Shown piece by piece: positions 1-9,245 of a stretch of DNA of 64,000 bases. Source of the stretch: Arenibacter sp. ARW7G5Y1 (lineage in GTDB: Bacteria > Bacteroidota > Bacteroidia > Flavobacteriales > Flavobacteriaceae); the NCBI RefSeq assembly GCF_003201775.1, contig NZ_QJJZ01000005.1, positions 186,001-250,000 of the forward strand. The letters run 5' to 3'. The position numbers and the translations under genes were made by a program. Within the stretch, counting starts at the first letter, position 1; each line of letters opens with the position of its first letter. The notes beneath the pieces were generated by a model. That model worked only from the letters and a program-made list of their open reading frames with translations, was not told where the DNA came from and made no database searches.

Positions 1-244
1 CCGCAATTATCCCTAATATTCCAATGCCAAGGAGTAATATCAACGGGATACAAAGTAGTATATATATGAACATGCTGATCTGAAAATTAATAATCGATTT
101 TCCGTTTTCATCCATGTTCATTATGGCATCCCTTTGTGTTAGCCACAAGACCAAAGGAACTATAAACCCACCAAATCCTGTAACTATATCCAATAATTGA
201 CTCAAATGGGTCCACACCAACAATTGTCTATTCTCTACCTTCAT
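1..244 (-). CDS. DUF4870 domain membrane protein, C-terminal part outside the window
   Basis: Translating the minus strand from the ATG at 242-244 gives an open frame that runs off the window edge after 81 codons. It begins MKVENRQLLVWTHLSQLLD, then has a hydrophobic helix (about residues 22-33), a short charged turn with WLTQRD and NMDENGKS, and a second hydrophobic helix. The order 'WTHLSQLL', 'PLVLWLTQRD', 'GKSIINFQ' is the usual signature of the small DUF4870 integral membrane proteins. Their function is not known. The remaining C-terminal helices lie beyond position 1. No neighbour suggests a role. Confidence 0.85.
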   Translation of the reverse strand, partial: MKVENRQLLVWTHLSQLLDIVTGFGGFIVPLVLWLTQRDAIMNMDENGKSIINFQISMFIYILLCIPLILLLGIGILGIIA

Positions 245-396
245 CTGTTACTTTTAATACGTTGTTATAGGTTGAAAAATTTTACTGAGATACTATGTCT
301 TAGTAATATAATTTAGTTTCCATAATCATAGGACGAATAAACTCTCCATTTGTTACATATCCCAGTATACCGTATTTACAAATCCTAATGGGCCTA

Positions 397-849
397 CTAT
401 TGTTTGCGCCCCAATCTGTCCAATTTCTCTTTGTCTTTTTGAATGCCCTTCTCCAATTTGTCGATCTTCAGGTTCAATTTCTCTATGGCCAAAGGGGATA
501 ATTTTCCCTTTTCTTGGTCCTTGGTCATTTTCTCCTGAAGCTTTTCTATTTTTCTTGTATCCTTGGCAATAGACCTTTTCTTGGAATCTATGTCGGAAGT
601 TAGTTTTTCCCTTTTTTTAAGTTTCTTTTCTGCCTTCTTTTGTGCTTTTTCTGCCTTCATGGCATCCCTTTCGGCCTTATCTATCCTCTTTTGAACTTCC
701 TTGGCCTCCTTGGCTTCCTCTAAAATTTTGGCCTGCTCCATCTGTTCCGTATTTCCCACAGGAATAACCGGAACAGAGGTTTCCTGTGCCATGGTGATTT
801 GGCAGAAAAAAACCGCTGCACATAAGGTAATAACTCTAATCATTTTCAT
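397..849 (-). CDS. Secreted lysine/glutamate-rich coiled-coil protein
   Basis: About 150 residues. I start it at the ATG at 847-849 because the sequence that follows is a normal signal peptide (MKMIRVITLCAAVFFCQITMAQ, cleavage expected after MAQ). A longer open frame to 1038 adds an N-terminus with no secretory character. The mature part is almost wholly charged: long runs of KAEKAQKKAEKKLKKREK type and heptad-like Leu/Ile spacing predict one extended coiled coil. Such proteins are common in Flavobacteriaceae and have no assigned function. A periplasmic or envelope structural role is only inference. It is convergent with nothing and stands alone. Confidence 0.7.
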   Translation of the reverse strand: MKMIRVITLCAAVFFCQITMAQETSVPVIPVGNTEQMEQAKILEEAKEAKEVQKRIDKAERDAMKAEKAQKKAEKKLKKREKLTSDIDSKKRSIAKDTRKIEKLQEKMTKDQEKGKLSPLAIEKLNLKIDKLEKGIQKDKEKLDRLGRKQ

Positions 850-1204
850 AGGCAGTATTAAATTGAATGACCTAAAACCCCTGGATACCCAAACGTTATA
901 AGGTTCTTTTACGTTGTTTTTGATCACCATCGAAATTACGCAATTTATCCTACAATTATCATGATTAAAATCATTGTATTGGACTTTAAAGCGTGGATTC
1001 GAAATAAGGCAAATCCCGAATAACGGATTATCAATCAATTAAAGTTACTCTGGCCTTTAGCCCGCCTTGTCGGCATAGAGGTATTCTTGGGGATACAACA
1101 TTCCCATAACAACCCATAAACAATTAAAAATCGATAGGGCCTAAGGGTAATTAAGAAATGGTTTGAAAATTTTATATTGTATTTTTACCATCAATTTTAA
1201 TGCT
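850..1204. other. Intergenic stretch upstream of mnmE
   Basis: I found no supported gene here. It holds the upstream regions of two divergent genes. The last 45 bases before mnmE are strongly AT-rich and include TATTTTTA, a weak match to the Bacteroidota -7 element TAnnTTTG. Confidence 0.5.
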
Positions 1205-2602
1205 ATGACTACCAACGACAACATCATTGCCTTGGCTACCCCCTCAGGGGCCGGTGCCATAGCAGTAATCCGTATTTCTGGGAAAGATGCCATTGCCCTG
1301 GCAGATCCCTTCTTCAAATCGATTAGAGGCAAGGATTTAAAAAAACAAAGGAGCCATACTATTCATTTGGGACATATAACGGAAAATGACAAGATGTTGG
1401 ATGAAGTCCTATTATCACTTTTTAAAGGTCCACACTCTTATACAGGTGAAGATGTTGTGGAAATCTCCTGTCATGGCTCCCCTTATATACAACAACAAAT
1501 TATTCAGTTGTTCCTAAGAAACGGTTGCCGTATGGCTACTGCAGGAGAATTTACCCTACGCGCCTTTTTGAATGGTAAAATGGACTTGAGTCAGGCCGAG
1601 GCCGTCGCGGATCTAATTGCCTCGGACAACGAATCAAGCCACCAAATCGCCATTCAGCAAATGAGGGGTGGATTTAGCAATGAAATAAAAAAATTGAGGG
1701 ACCAGTTATTAAACTTTGCCTCGTTAATGGAACTGGAACTGGACTTTGCAGAGGAGGACGTAGAATTTGCGGATCGGACCCAGTTTAAGAAACTACTCGT
1801 TAAGATACAGCGAATCTTAAAGCGTTTGATCGATTCCTTCGCAGTAGGCAACGTAATAAAGAACGGGATTCCCATCGCCATTGTTGGGGAACCCAATGTG
1901 GGAAAATCTACCTTGCTCAATGCCCTCTTAAATGAGGAACGGGCCATTGTAAGCGATATTGCGGGAACCACCAGGGATACCATAGAGGATGAGATCGTGA
2001 TAGAAGGTATAGGTTTTCGGTTTATAGACACCGCCGGAATTAGGGATACCAAGGATGTGGTGGAAAGTATAGGGATAAAAAAAACTTTTGAGAAAATAGA
2101 ACAGGCCCAGGTGGTTGTACTATTGGTAGATGCTTGGCAAATGGCTACCCATGCAGATAAGTTAAAGAACAGCATAAAGGAACTGGAAAAAATAAAAACT
2201 AAATATCCTCAAAAACCTTTATTGGTAATTGCCAATAAGGTGGATAGGTTGGATAAGGAACAAATCAAAGATCTACAATCCCAAATTTCAGGACTGCATT
2301 TGCTGTCCGCCAAAACCGGACAAGGGGTGGAAACACTGAAGTCGCGCTTATTGGATTTTGTAAATACGGGAGCCCTGCGCAATAGCGAGACCATTGTAAC
2401 CAACACCAGACATTACAGTTCCCTTTTAAAGGCCCTGGAAGAGATAGAAAAGGTACAATTTGGCATGGATGAGGATACACCCAGCGATCTCTTGGCCATA
2501 GATGTCAGGGAAGCCCTTTACCATCTAGGGGAAATTACGGGACAAGTGACCAATGACGAACTTTTGGGAAATATTTTTGCCAATTTTTGCATTGGGAAAT
2601 AA
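1205..2602 (+). CDS. mnmE: tRNA modification GTPase MnmE
   Basis: 465 residues. MnmE works with MnmG to make the 5-carboxymethylaminomethyl modification of U34 in certain tRNAs, using a formyl-folate-binding N-terminal domain and a GTPase inserted in a helical domain. Visible signatures are the N-terminus DNIIALATPSGAGAIAVIRISG, G1 GEPNVGKST (about 223-231), G3 DTAG, G4 NKVD, and the C-terminal CIGK, whose Cys is typical of the family. I chose the ATG at 1205 (MTTNDNI). An in-frame ATG at 1163 adds 14 residues absent from normal MnmE. No operon partner. The 3' end of mnmE is a known integration site for some genomic islands, but I saw no second copy of it in this window. Confidence 0.97.
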   Translation: MTTNDNIIALATPSGAGAIAVIRISGKDAIALADPFFKSIRGKDLKKQRSHTIHLGHITENDKMLDEVLLSLFKGPHSYTGEDVVEISCHGSPYIQQQIIQLFLRNGCRMATAGEFTLRAFLNGKMDLSQAEAVADLIASDNESSHQIAIQQMRGGFSNEIKKLRDQLLNFASLMELELDFAEEDVEFADRTQFKKLLVKIQRILKRLIDSFAVGNVIKNGIPIAIVGEPNVGKSTLLNALLNEERAIVSDIAGTTRDTIEDEIVIEGIGFRFIDTAGIRDTKDVVESIGIKKTFEKIEQAQVVVLLVDAWQMATHADKLKNSIKELEKIKTKYPQKPLLVIANKVDRLDKEQIKDLQSQISGLHLLSAKTGQGVETLKSRLLDFVNTGALRNSETIVTNTRHYSSLLKALEEIEKVQFGMDEDTPSDLLAIDVREALYHLGEITGQVTNDELLGNIFANFCIGK

Positions 2603-2630
2603 AAAAAAGAACAACAGTTTCCCATTGTTC
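2601..2630 (-). terminator. Rho-independent terminator for the minus-strand sulfatase/GMC operon
   Basis: On the minus strand a 6-bp stem GAACAA/TTGTTC (2609-2614 with 2625-2630) closes a 10-base loop and is followed by eight T's (2608 down to 2601). It lies about 210 bases beyond the stop of the last gene of the operon and abuts the mnmE stop codon. The loop core CAGTTTCCCA (plus-strand sense) recurs near 44491 downstream of another sulfatase gene. Confidence 0.6.
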
Positions 2631-2838
2631 CTTCAACAACTAATCCAACAAAATCTTTTAAAGTATTTTATCCAATCCACTATCCCACGGTGCATTATAC
2701 TTTATGGGTACTGGGACATGAGCATTTATATATTTGCCACAAAAAAATATGTCGATGTACTTCCATAAAAATATGGATCCGACAATCAATAAAAAGAAGC
2801 GACTGGTAAGTTCCTTATAGTCAATTTTATTATCTCAT

Positions 2839-3432
2839 CTATAGTGACCAATTGTTACCTATTTCTTTCAGAGGCTTGCACCCAATATATTTTCCAGGCA
2901 CTGGATCATAATTCAATACATTTTTACCTATTTCTTCCGAACTAAAATAGGCCAATAATATTAAGCCCTTTAATTGTCGATAAAAAGACGGTCCCTCTTC
3001 TTCCGATATTTTATTACCCCATCTATATTCGGCAGCTTTATATGGCACTTTCTCTTTTTTAATCAGAATGTCATCCTTTTCCACATTACTGCAATTTTCA
3101 AACTTATTTCCTGCATGTTCCTGGCAGAATACCTGAAAGTCCTCCAGTCCTTTTAAAAATTCTTGTTGTTTATTTTTTTCAAAACAAGTTGCTACGAATT
3201 TATCAATGAAGCGATCAACCATTATATCCTTAGCTCCTGGGGTTTCATTCCTTGGCAATATATGGTCCGCTATATCAGCAATCGCAATGGACTGGTCTCT
3301 AGTAAAGAAAATAGGAGTCCAATCTTTCCCTTTATCAGCCTTGCATCCTTCTAGCATAGTCGATAAAACTATTCCGGATAGACTATACCCTACAAACCCT
3401 GCACACAGTTTTAAAGCTTCTCTACGTTCCAT
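2839..3432 (-). CDS. Gluconate 2-dehydrogenase subunit 3 family protein (GMC partner)
   Basis: 197 residues. The N-terminus MERREALKLCAGFVG carries a twin-arginine-like RREALK motif, followed by a hydrophobic stretch ending in MLEGC, a plausible lipobox (Cys at about 30). The protein is therefore probably exported folded and perhaps lipid-anchored. The body (ILPRNETPGAKD, FIDKFVATCF, YKAAEYRWGNK) matches the small subunit of membrane gluconate/sorbitol-type dehydrogenases, thought to help export or assembly of the flavin subunit. It starts 4 bases after the GMC gene stop, so the two are co-transcribed and probably form one complex. The third subunit of classical complexes, a multihaem cytochrome c, is not in this window. 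Confidence 0.85.
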   Translation of the reverse strand: MERREALKLCAGFVGYSLSGIVLSTMLEGCKADKGKDWTPIFFTRDQSIAIADIADHILPRNETPGAKDIMVDRFIDKFVATCFEKNKQQEFLKGLEDFQVFCQEHAGNKFENCSNVEKDDILIKKEKVPYKAAEYRWGNKISEEEGPSFYRQLKGLILLAYFSSEEIGKNVLNYDPVPGKYIGCKPLKEIGNNWSL

Positions 3433-3436
3433 ATTA

Positions 3437-5140
3437 TTACGAATTTTTCACGGCATGATCAACCGCTCTAGCCGTTAACGCCATATAGGTTATTGACGGA
3501 TTTACACAAGATGACGAAGTCATACAGGCCCCATCTGTTACATAAACGTTTGGTACCGCATGAATCTGATTGTTCCCATTCAGTACTGAGGTTTTAGAAT
3601 TCTTACCCATTCTTGCAGTACCCATTTCGTGAACTCCTTTGCCTACACCACCTATCTCATCAAAAATTTCTATATCGGTCAACCCTCCGGCTTCCAACAT
3701 TTCAGCGGCGTCTATTTTAATTTGCTCCCTCATTTTAAGTTCGTTTTCTTTAAATTCGGCATCAAAAACAACCTGTGGAAAACCCCATTGGTCTTTTTTG
3801 CTATCATCTAAATATATTCTGTTTTCATGGTAAGGCAAACATTCACCAAATCCGTTCATAAACATGGTCCACTCCCCTGGTTTCAGAAGAGAATCCTTAA
3901 AATTAGATCCAAACCCTTTGGCACCTGCCCCACAGTTCCACGTCTCTCGTTCCGCCCCTCCTTGATAACCATAACCTCTAATAAAATGATCCGATTTACT
4001 TTGGTTGTCAATATTTCTATATCTGGGAACATAGATTCCGTTGGGTCTTCTACCTTCATAGTACCCATCTTTTAAACCTCTATATTTCCCCGTAGCTCCA
4101 GCGAAATAATGGTGGTCCATCATATTGTGGCCTAATTCCCCACTATCGTTACCCATACCTTCAGGAAATCGATTGGATTTTGAATTCAATAGAATCGCTG
4201 TACTGCCAACTGTTGAGGCATTACAAAAAATTAATTCGGCAAAAAATTCTATTGATTCATTGGTTTCTTGATCAACAATCCGCACCCCTTTGGCTTTACC
4301 TTTATTTTCATCGTATAAGATTTCTTGCACAATAGAATGTGGTCTTAGTGTCATATTCCCGGTCTTCGCTGCCGCAGGAAGTGTGACTGCATTGGCGCTG
4401 AAATATGCTCCATAGGGACAACCCCTACTACATCTGTTCCTGAATTGACAGGTACCTCTATCACTTCCCTCCAATGGTTCTGTCAAATGTGCTACACGAC
4501 CAATGGTTATAACACGGCCCTCAAATTTTTTCGCAACCCTTTCCTTAACCTGTGTTTCCAAACAATTTAAATCCATCGGTTTCAAAAACTGGCCATCCGG
4601 TAATTGTTTAAGTCCTAATTTTTGACCACTTACGCCAATATACCTTTCAACATAATCATACCAAGGCCTAATGTCCTTGTATCGTATAGGCCAGTCAATG
4701 GCCACCCCCTCCTTAACATTGGCCTCAAAATCCAGATCGCTCCAACGGTAACAATGTTTCCCCCATGTTAAAGAACGTCCTCCTGTCTGATATCCTCTTA
4801 TCCAATCGAATCGTTTTTTTTCTATGTAAGGGTTTTTTTCGTCATCGACAAAAAAATGCTTGTTGTAATTACTAACAAAGCCACTTCGCATCTGGTTTTT
4901 GTATGGGCTGGATTCCTCCGGTGTCATTGCTCCCGCATTTTCCATATCCCAGGGGTCTAGGTTGGCTGTTGGGTAATCTTTAATATGTTCAACCAGCCTA
5001 CCCCGTTCTAGAACCAAGGTTTTTAACCCTTTCTCACAAAATTCCTTGGCCGCCCAACCTCCACTCATTCCGGACCCTATCACTATAACATCATATGTAT
5101 GTGACATCTTTCCCTTACCTTGTATATAAATATCTTTCAT
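3437..5140 (-). CDS. GMC-family oxidoreductase (FAD-dependent sugar/alcohol dehydrogenase)
   Basis: 567 residues. The FAD-binding fold is shown by VIVIGSGMSGGWAAKEF (GSGMSG at 22-27) and a following LVLERGR acidic strand end. The C-terminal half has HEMGTARMG and SSSCVNPSIT, giving the His and Asn pair expected at the GMC active site. A Cys-rich stretch (CQFRNRCSRGCPYGAY) is typical of the gluconate/sorbose dehydrogenase-like branch. An internal ATG at 5107 (MSHTYD) is an alternative start that still precedes the FAD motif. With the adjoining small subunit it probably oxidises a sugar or sugar acid released by the sulfatase locus and passes electrons to the respiratory chain. The substrate is not predictable from sequence. 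Confidence 0.9.
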   Translation of the reverse strand: MKDIYIQGKGKMSHTYDVIVIGSGMSGGWAAKEFCEKGLKTLVLERGRLVEHIKDYPTANLDPWDMENAGAMTPEESSPYKNQMRSGFVSNYNKHFFVDDEKNPYIEKKRFDWIRGYQTGGRSLTWGKHCYRWSDLDFEANVKEGVAIDWPIRYKDIRPWYDYVERYIGVSGQKLGLKQLPDGQFLKPMDLNCLETQVKERVAKKFEGRVITIGRVAHLTEPLEGSDRGTCQFRNRCSRGCPYGAYFSANAVTLPAAAKTGNMTLRPHSIVQEILYDENKGKAKGVRIVDQETNESIEFFAELIFCNASTVGSTAILLNSKSNRFPEGMGNDSGELGHNMMDHHYFAGATGKYRGLKDGYYEGRRPNGIYVPRYRNIDNQSKSDHFIRGYGYQGGAERETWNCGAGAKGFGSNFKDSLLKPGEWTMFMNGFGECLPYHENRIYLDDSKKDQWGFPQVVFDAEFKENELKMREQIKIDAAEMLEAGGLTDIEIFDEIGGVGKGVHEMGTARMGKNSKTSVLNGNNQIHAVPNVYVTDGACMTSSSCVNPSITYMALTARAVDHAVKNS

Positions 5141-5246
5141 TACTCTTAATTTTTGGAGGCGTTACATATTGTAACATAACTAGTGCTTATTTGGATTTGG
5201 TTCTAGCCTGCCATAATCCCACTTAGTTTTAATAAACATTTATTGA

Positions 5247-7022
5247 TTATATCGGCTTGGGAATCGTATTGGTTCTTTTTGCCCATTCATGCCATTTTTG
5301 CCAAAGTTCCTTGACTATTTCAGGGTATTGTTTTGCCAAGTCATGGGTTTCCGTTCTGTCATTCTCCATATCATACAATTCCCATTGATCGATTGGCAGT
5401 TGGTCTACCTTTTTATAAATCCCCGAATTGCTATTGGCCTTTGACACCAATTTCCATTTTTGTTGCCTAATGGCCCGGTTACCTTCATGTTCAAAATAAA
5501 TTGCATCCCTATCCAACATTTGATTATTCAAGAAAACAGGAATCAGACTCTTGCCCTCCATTGGAGTTATTACATCTCCTTTATAAACTTGGGGGTAGGT
5601 TGCACCTGCAACATCAACACAGGTGGCCATAATATCAATCAAATGTGAAGTTTGATGTCTTAATTCACCCTTACCCTTAATCTGCGATGGCCAATACGCT
5701 ATAAGGGGAGTGGATATTCCCCCCTCGTTAACCCAGTGCTTAAACTTCCTGAAGGGTGTATTGGACACATTTGCCCAAGTTGGACCGTAGGCATTATACG
5801 TTTGATCTGATCCAGATAAAACCTTGGTGCTTTGCAAAACGACCGGGTAACCATCCCTTGTCTTTGTAGGGAACATTTCCATTTGAATTTCATTTTTCCC
5901 CATGGGCTCAAATGTCGACATATCCGAAAGAGCTTCTCTGGATCCTTTTCCACTAACCCATTCCAATTCCTCGGCACAAGCTCCATTATCCTGAAGAAAC
6001 AAAATGAGAGTGTTTTCAATATCTCCATTTTTTTCCAGTTCTTGAATAATTTTGCCTATACCCGTATCCATTACCGTAACCATTGCTGCATATACCTCCA
6101 TATTTCTTATATGCCACGCTTTGTTTTGCACCGTATCCCAATCAGCAATGGGTTTTGTAATTTCCCATTTATCATTCAAGAGACCTGATTGCTTTAATTT
6201 TTCAAATCTTTTTTGTCTTATGGCATCAAAGCCCTGATCGTACTTACCCTTATACTTCTCAATCTCCTCCTCGGGAGCATGTAAAGGCCAATGAGCGGCC
6301 GTATAGGAAACATACATAAAAAAGGGATCGGTACTCTCTTCTGATTTATACTCTTTAATATATTTAACAGCATTATCACTTATGGCATCGGTATAATAAA
6401 ATTGCTCTGGCTGGTACTTTAAATCATTATCTGGGGTAATTAGGGAATTATTACGTGCAAGGGTATACGGATCCCAGAAACTCCCTGCACCTATGACGGT
6501 ACCATAGAATTTATCAAACCCGCGTTGGCGCGGCCAATTATACTTCAGTGAATCAACATCTGTCAAGTGTTTGGTCACGTGCCATTTCCCTGACATATAG
6601 GTTTGATACCCAGCTGATTTCAAAACCTCTGCAATGGTAACACATTGATTATTTAAATCTCCCCTATATCCTATTTCCCCTTCATCATTGGTCATCATCC
6701 CAATCCCAGTTTGAGCAGGGTAAAGCCCAGTCAACAGAGATGCGCGGGTAGGGCAACAACGGGAAGTATTATAGAATTGGGAGAAGCGAAGGCCGTTGGC
6801 CGCCAATTTATCAAGGTTAGGGGTATTTATTTCCCCTCCATAGCAGCCTATATCTGAATACCCCATATCATCTGCCATAATCAAAATAATGTTTGGGCGC
6901 TTTTCCTTTTTCACAATACCAATGGCCTCCTTTTTTTCAGACTTCATGGAATTACGAAGCCCAAACCCTAAAGAGAAAATAGCAATAATGGAAATAACCG
7001 CAATTTTTCTTTTATTTTTCAT
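5247..7022 (-). CDS. Arylsulfatase-type sulfatase (family S1)
   Basis: 591 residues, N-terminal hydrophobic signal/anchor (AVISIIAIFSLGFGL). The metal-site start NIILIMADDMGYSDIGCYGG and the sulfatase signature CCPTRASLLTG place the formylglycine Cys at residue 89 (C-x-P-x-R). GKWHVTKH supplies the usual Lys/His pair. The long insert and C-terminal ELYDMENDRTETHDLAKQYPE are typical of S1 sulfatases. It should hydrolyse sulfate esters in the periplasm or at the surface. Activity needs a formylglycine-generating enzyme, which is not in this window. It lies 106 bases before the GMC gene and 75 bases after a SusD fragment on the same strand. I cannot assign a subfamily or substrate. Confidence 0.95.
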   Translation of the reverse strand: MKNKRKIAVISIIAIFSLGFGLRNSMKSEKKEAIGIVKKEKRPNIILIMADDMGYSDIGCYGGEINTPNLDKLAANGLRFSQFYNTSRCCPTRASLLTGLYPAQTGIGMMTNDEGEIGYRGDLNNQCVTIAEVLKSAGYQTYMSGKWHVTKHLTDVDSLKYNWPRQRGFDKFYGTVIGAGSFWDPYTLARNNSLITPDNDLKYQPEQFYYTDAISDNAVKYIKEYKSEESTDPFFMYVSYTAAHWPLHAPEEEIEKYKGKYDQGFDAIRQKRFEKLKQSGLLNDKWEITKPIADWDTVQNKAWHIRNMEVYAAMVTVMDTGIGKIIQELEKNGDIENTLILFLQDNGACAEELEWVSGKGSREALSDMSTFEPMGKNEIQMEMFPTKTRDGYPVVLQSTKVLSGSDQTYNAYGPTWANVSNTPFRKFKHWVNEGGISTPLIAYWPSQIKGKGELRHQTSHLIDIMATCVDVAGATYPQVYKGDVITPMEGKSLIPVFLNNQMLDRDAIYFEHEGNRAIRQQKWKLVSKANSNSGIYKKVDQLPIDQWELYDMENDRTETHDLAKQYPEIVKELWQKWHEWAKRTNTIPKPI

Positions 7023-7097
7023 AATACGTTAAATTAACAATGTAACCACTTTATTAAAACCTGTGGGCCAATCAAAGAAAGTCCCACAGGTCTTCTT

Positions 7098-7775
7098 TTA
7101 ATACCCTGTGTTTTGTATTAAATTAGGGTTTCTGTTGATTTCAGCTAATGGAATAGGAAATAAAACATTGTGCGTATCGGCAATTTTTCCTCGATCAACA
7201 GCTTTTTGTATAAATGTACCTGCTCTAATTTGATCCTCGCGGCTTAGTGCTTCAGCGTAGAATTCCAATTCTCTTTCCAACATAATCTTATCCCTAAAAT
7301 CCTCTTTCGTTGGAAAGGAACTTAAATTTAAGGAACTTGCTCCAGCCCTATTCCTAACTTCATTAATAAGGTCAACCGATTCTTGGTTTGGGCCGTCAAT
7401 TTCATTCAAGGCTTCGCTCAAAGACAATAAAATATCCGAATACCTCACTACTGGAACATCATTACCTCCTCCTGGTCCATTTGCATTGGGATCAAACTCA
7501 TACTTCAGCGAAAGTGATTTATTATTGCCAAGAAGCTGGATGAATTCTCCATTTGTATTTGTATATTCAGTAACTATCATATTTTTTCTAGTATCATTTG
7601 CCTCAAACGAATTAACGAAAGAATCGAAAAAATAAGTTTTAGCTGCATATACGGATTGATTGGGAAGTAAAGGATAATCTGTAGGGAACGTGTGTGCATT
7701 AATATATTGTGCGGCACCTGTATTACCAACGGCCCCACTAGCCGACCTTGTTAGCACCCAAATAACTCTTGTAAT
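7098..7775 (-). pseudogene. SusD/RagB-like gene fragment: C-terminal half only
   Basis: The open frame codes for about 220 residues that match the C-terminal half of a SusD lipoprotein: RYSDILLSLSEALNEI, VDLINEVRNRAG, MLERELEFYAEALSREDQIR and the terminal NPNLIQNTGY. The N-terminal half, the lipoprotein signal and any ATG are absent. The only usable start is a GTG at 7757 with no ribosome site, and the frame is blocked by a stop at 7806-7808. SusD-like sequence begins right at the stop codon of the preceding sulfatase gene (TAA 7775-7777), so the fragment has been spliced directly behind it. It is not a plausible functional SusD and is best read as the relic of a second SusC/SusD pair. Confidence 0.85.
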
Positions 7776-9217
7776 TAACGCCCTTTTATCAAGGGCTGTG
7801 GATTTTTAATATAAAGAGTTTCCCTAACCTCAGGCCCCTTATTCGTCCATTCTCCAAGTGCAATCCTTTCCTTTTCAGCCATCCCCAACAATTTATGAAC
7901 AATTTCAGGGTGCTCTTTTGAAACATCAACCGTCTCTCCTGGGTCGTTGTACAAATCGTACAATTGGATTTGCTCCAGTGAACGAATATCCGAGTATGTA
8001 CTATTGGCTATATTCTTTTTGGCATCATCAGTAAACTCACCTGTTAAATTAAGTTTCCAATTACCATATCTGACTGCTTCTAAATATCCCACATGCCAAT
8101 AATAGAAAGGTCTAGGTTCAACTTCTTTTTTTGGATTAAAAAAGTATTGGGAAATATCCATACCATCTCTTTTCACCTCACTATCTATATCAATGTTTGC
8201 TAAAGAAGAAAAGGTAGCATAAAAATCAATTACGGATGCAGGGGCATTACATGTTGTGCCAGGTTTGATTTTTCCCGGCCACCACGCAATGCAAGGGACT
8301 CGAATTCCTCCTTCAGTAGTTTGTCCTTTTTTTCCTTTTAAAATCCCATTACTTGCTCCCCAATGGGGGTTACCTCCGTTATCGGAAGTAAAAATCACTA
8401 AGGTGTTTTCGTCGAGATTCTCTTTTCTTAAATATGATAGGATTTCTCCGGTAGACCAACTTATTTCAGCCACTGATGCTCCAAATCCTTTTTCTGGATT
8501 TACAGTACGACTATAAAACTCAGAACGTGCGGCAACAGGGTTATGAGGCATTGTATGGGCCAGATACAAAAAGAACGGCTTCTTTTTGTTTTTATCAATC
8601 CATTGTATAGCTTCGTCGGTATAACGTTTTGTTAGGGTAGATTGATCAAAAACTTTAAGTTCTTTAGATTGTTGAATAATCTTATCGTTGCGCATCAGTG
8701 GTAGTGGAGGGTCTTCCCTCTTTATGACTTCCATATCATTTGAATAAGGCAATCCAAACCAATAATCAAACCCATGTCTTGTAGGAAAAAATTCCGGTTG
8801 GTCCCCTAAGTGCCATTTACCAAAAATAGCCGTAGAGTACCCCTCAGCCTTTAAAACTTCAGGTAAGGTAATTTCCTTAGGGTTTATACCTTTTTCAGCC
8901 ACTGGAAAAAGGACCCAGCGATTTTTAGCATCTAAATCCATATCAACACGTCTGGCATAACAACCAGTCATCAAACCAGCTCTGGATGGAGTGCAAACAG
9001 GTGCCCCAGCATAAAAATTGGTAAAACGCAACCCCTCAACTGCCATCTGATCAATTTCTGGAGTTTGATTCCAAATGGATCCATAACTTGATAAATCTGC
9101 AAAACCTAAATCATCACAAAATATTACTATAATATTTGGAGGTTTTGGGGTGTCTACAGCCGACACATAAGTCGTTGCTATTAAAAATTGAAATGCTATC
9201 AAAAAATAATTTTTCAT
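7775..9217 (-). CDS. Secreted sulfatase (family S1)
   Basis: 480 residues. I start it at the ATG at 9215-9217 because MKNYFLIAFQFLIATTYVSA is a clean signal peptide. The longer open frame to 9352 overlaps the 3' end of susD and is an artefact. Motifs are NIIVIFCDDLGFADLSSYG, then CTPSRAGLMTG with the formylglycine Cys at 75, GKWHLGD, and SDNGGNPHWGASNGILKGKK, a common S1 metal/substrate segment. Predicted role is desulfation of the glycan bound by the SusC/SusD pair encoded just upstream (28-base gap). The gene stops immediately before the spliced SusD fragment. Confidence 0.95.
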   Translation of the reverse strand: MKNYFLIAFQFLIATTYVSAVDTPKPPNIIVIFCDDLGFADLSSYGSIWNQTPEIDQMAVEGLRFTNFYAGAPVCTPSRAGLMTGCYARRVDMDLDAKNRWVLFPVAEKGINPKEITLPEVLKAEGYSTAIFGKWHLGDQPEFFPTRHGFDYWFGLPYSNDMEVIKREDPPLPLMRNDKIIQQSKELKVFDQSTLTKRYTDEAIQWIDKNKKKPFFLYLAHTMPHNPVAARSEFYSRTVNPEKGFGASVAEISWSTGEILSYLRKENLDENTLVIFTSDNGGNPHWGASNGILKGKKGQTTEGGIRVPCIAWWPGKIKPGTTCNAPASVIDFYATFSSLANIDIDSEVKRDGMDISQYFFNPKKEVEPRPFYYWHVGYLEAVRYGNWKLNLTGEFTDDAKKNIANSTYSDIRSLEQIQLYDLYNDPGETVDVSKEHPEIVHKLLGMAEKERIALGEWTNKGPEVRETLYIKNPQPLIKGR

Positions 9218-9245
9218 TATAATAATTTTATAGGTTAAAAAATAA

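Noticed and set aside
2583..2602. The 3' end of mnmE as an attachment site for an integrated island
   Set aside because: This gene end is a known target of some integrative elements. I found no second copy of the mnmE end, no integrase and no excision genes in the window.
7098..7757. The SusD fragment as a functional gene starting at GTG 7757
   Set aside because: No signal peptide, no ribosome site and only half the fold, so it could not reach the surface or cap a SusC barrel.
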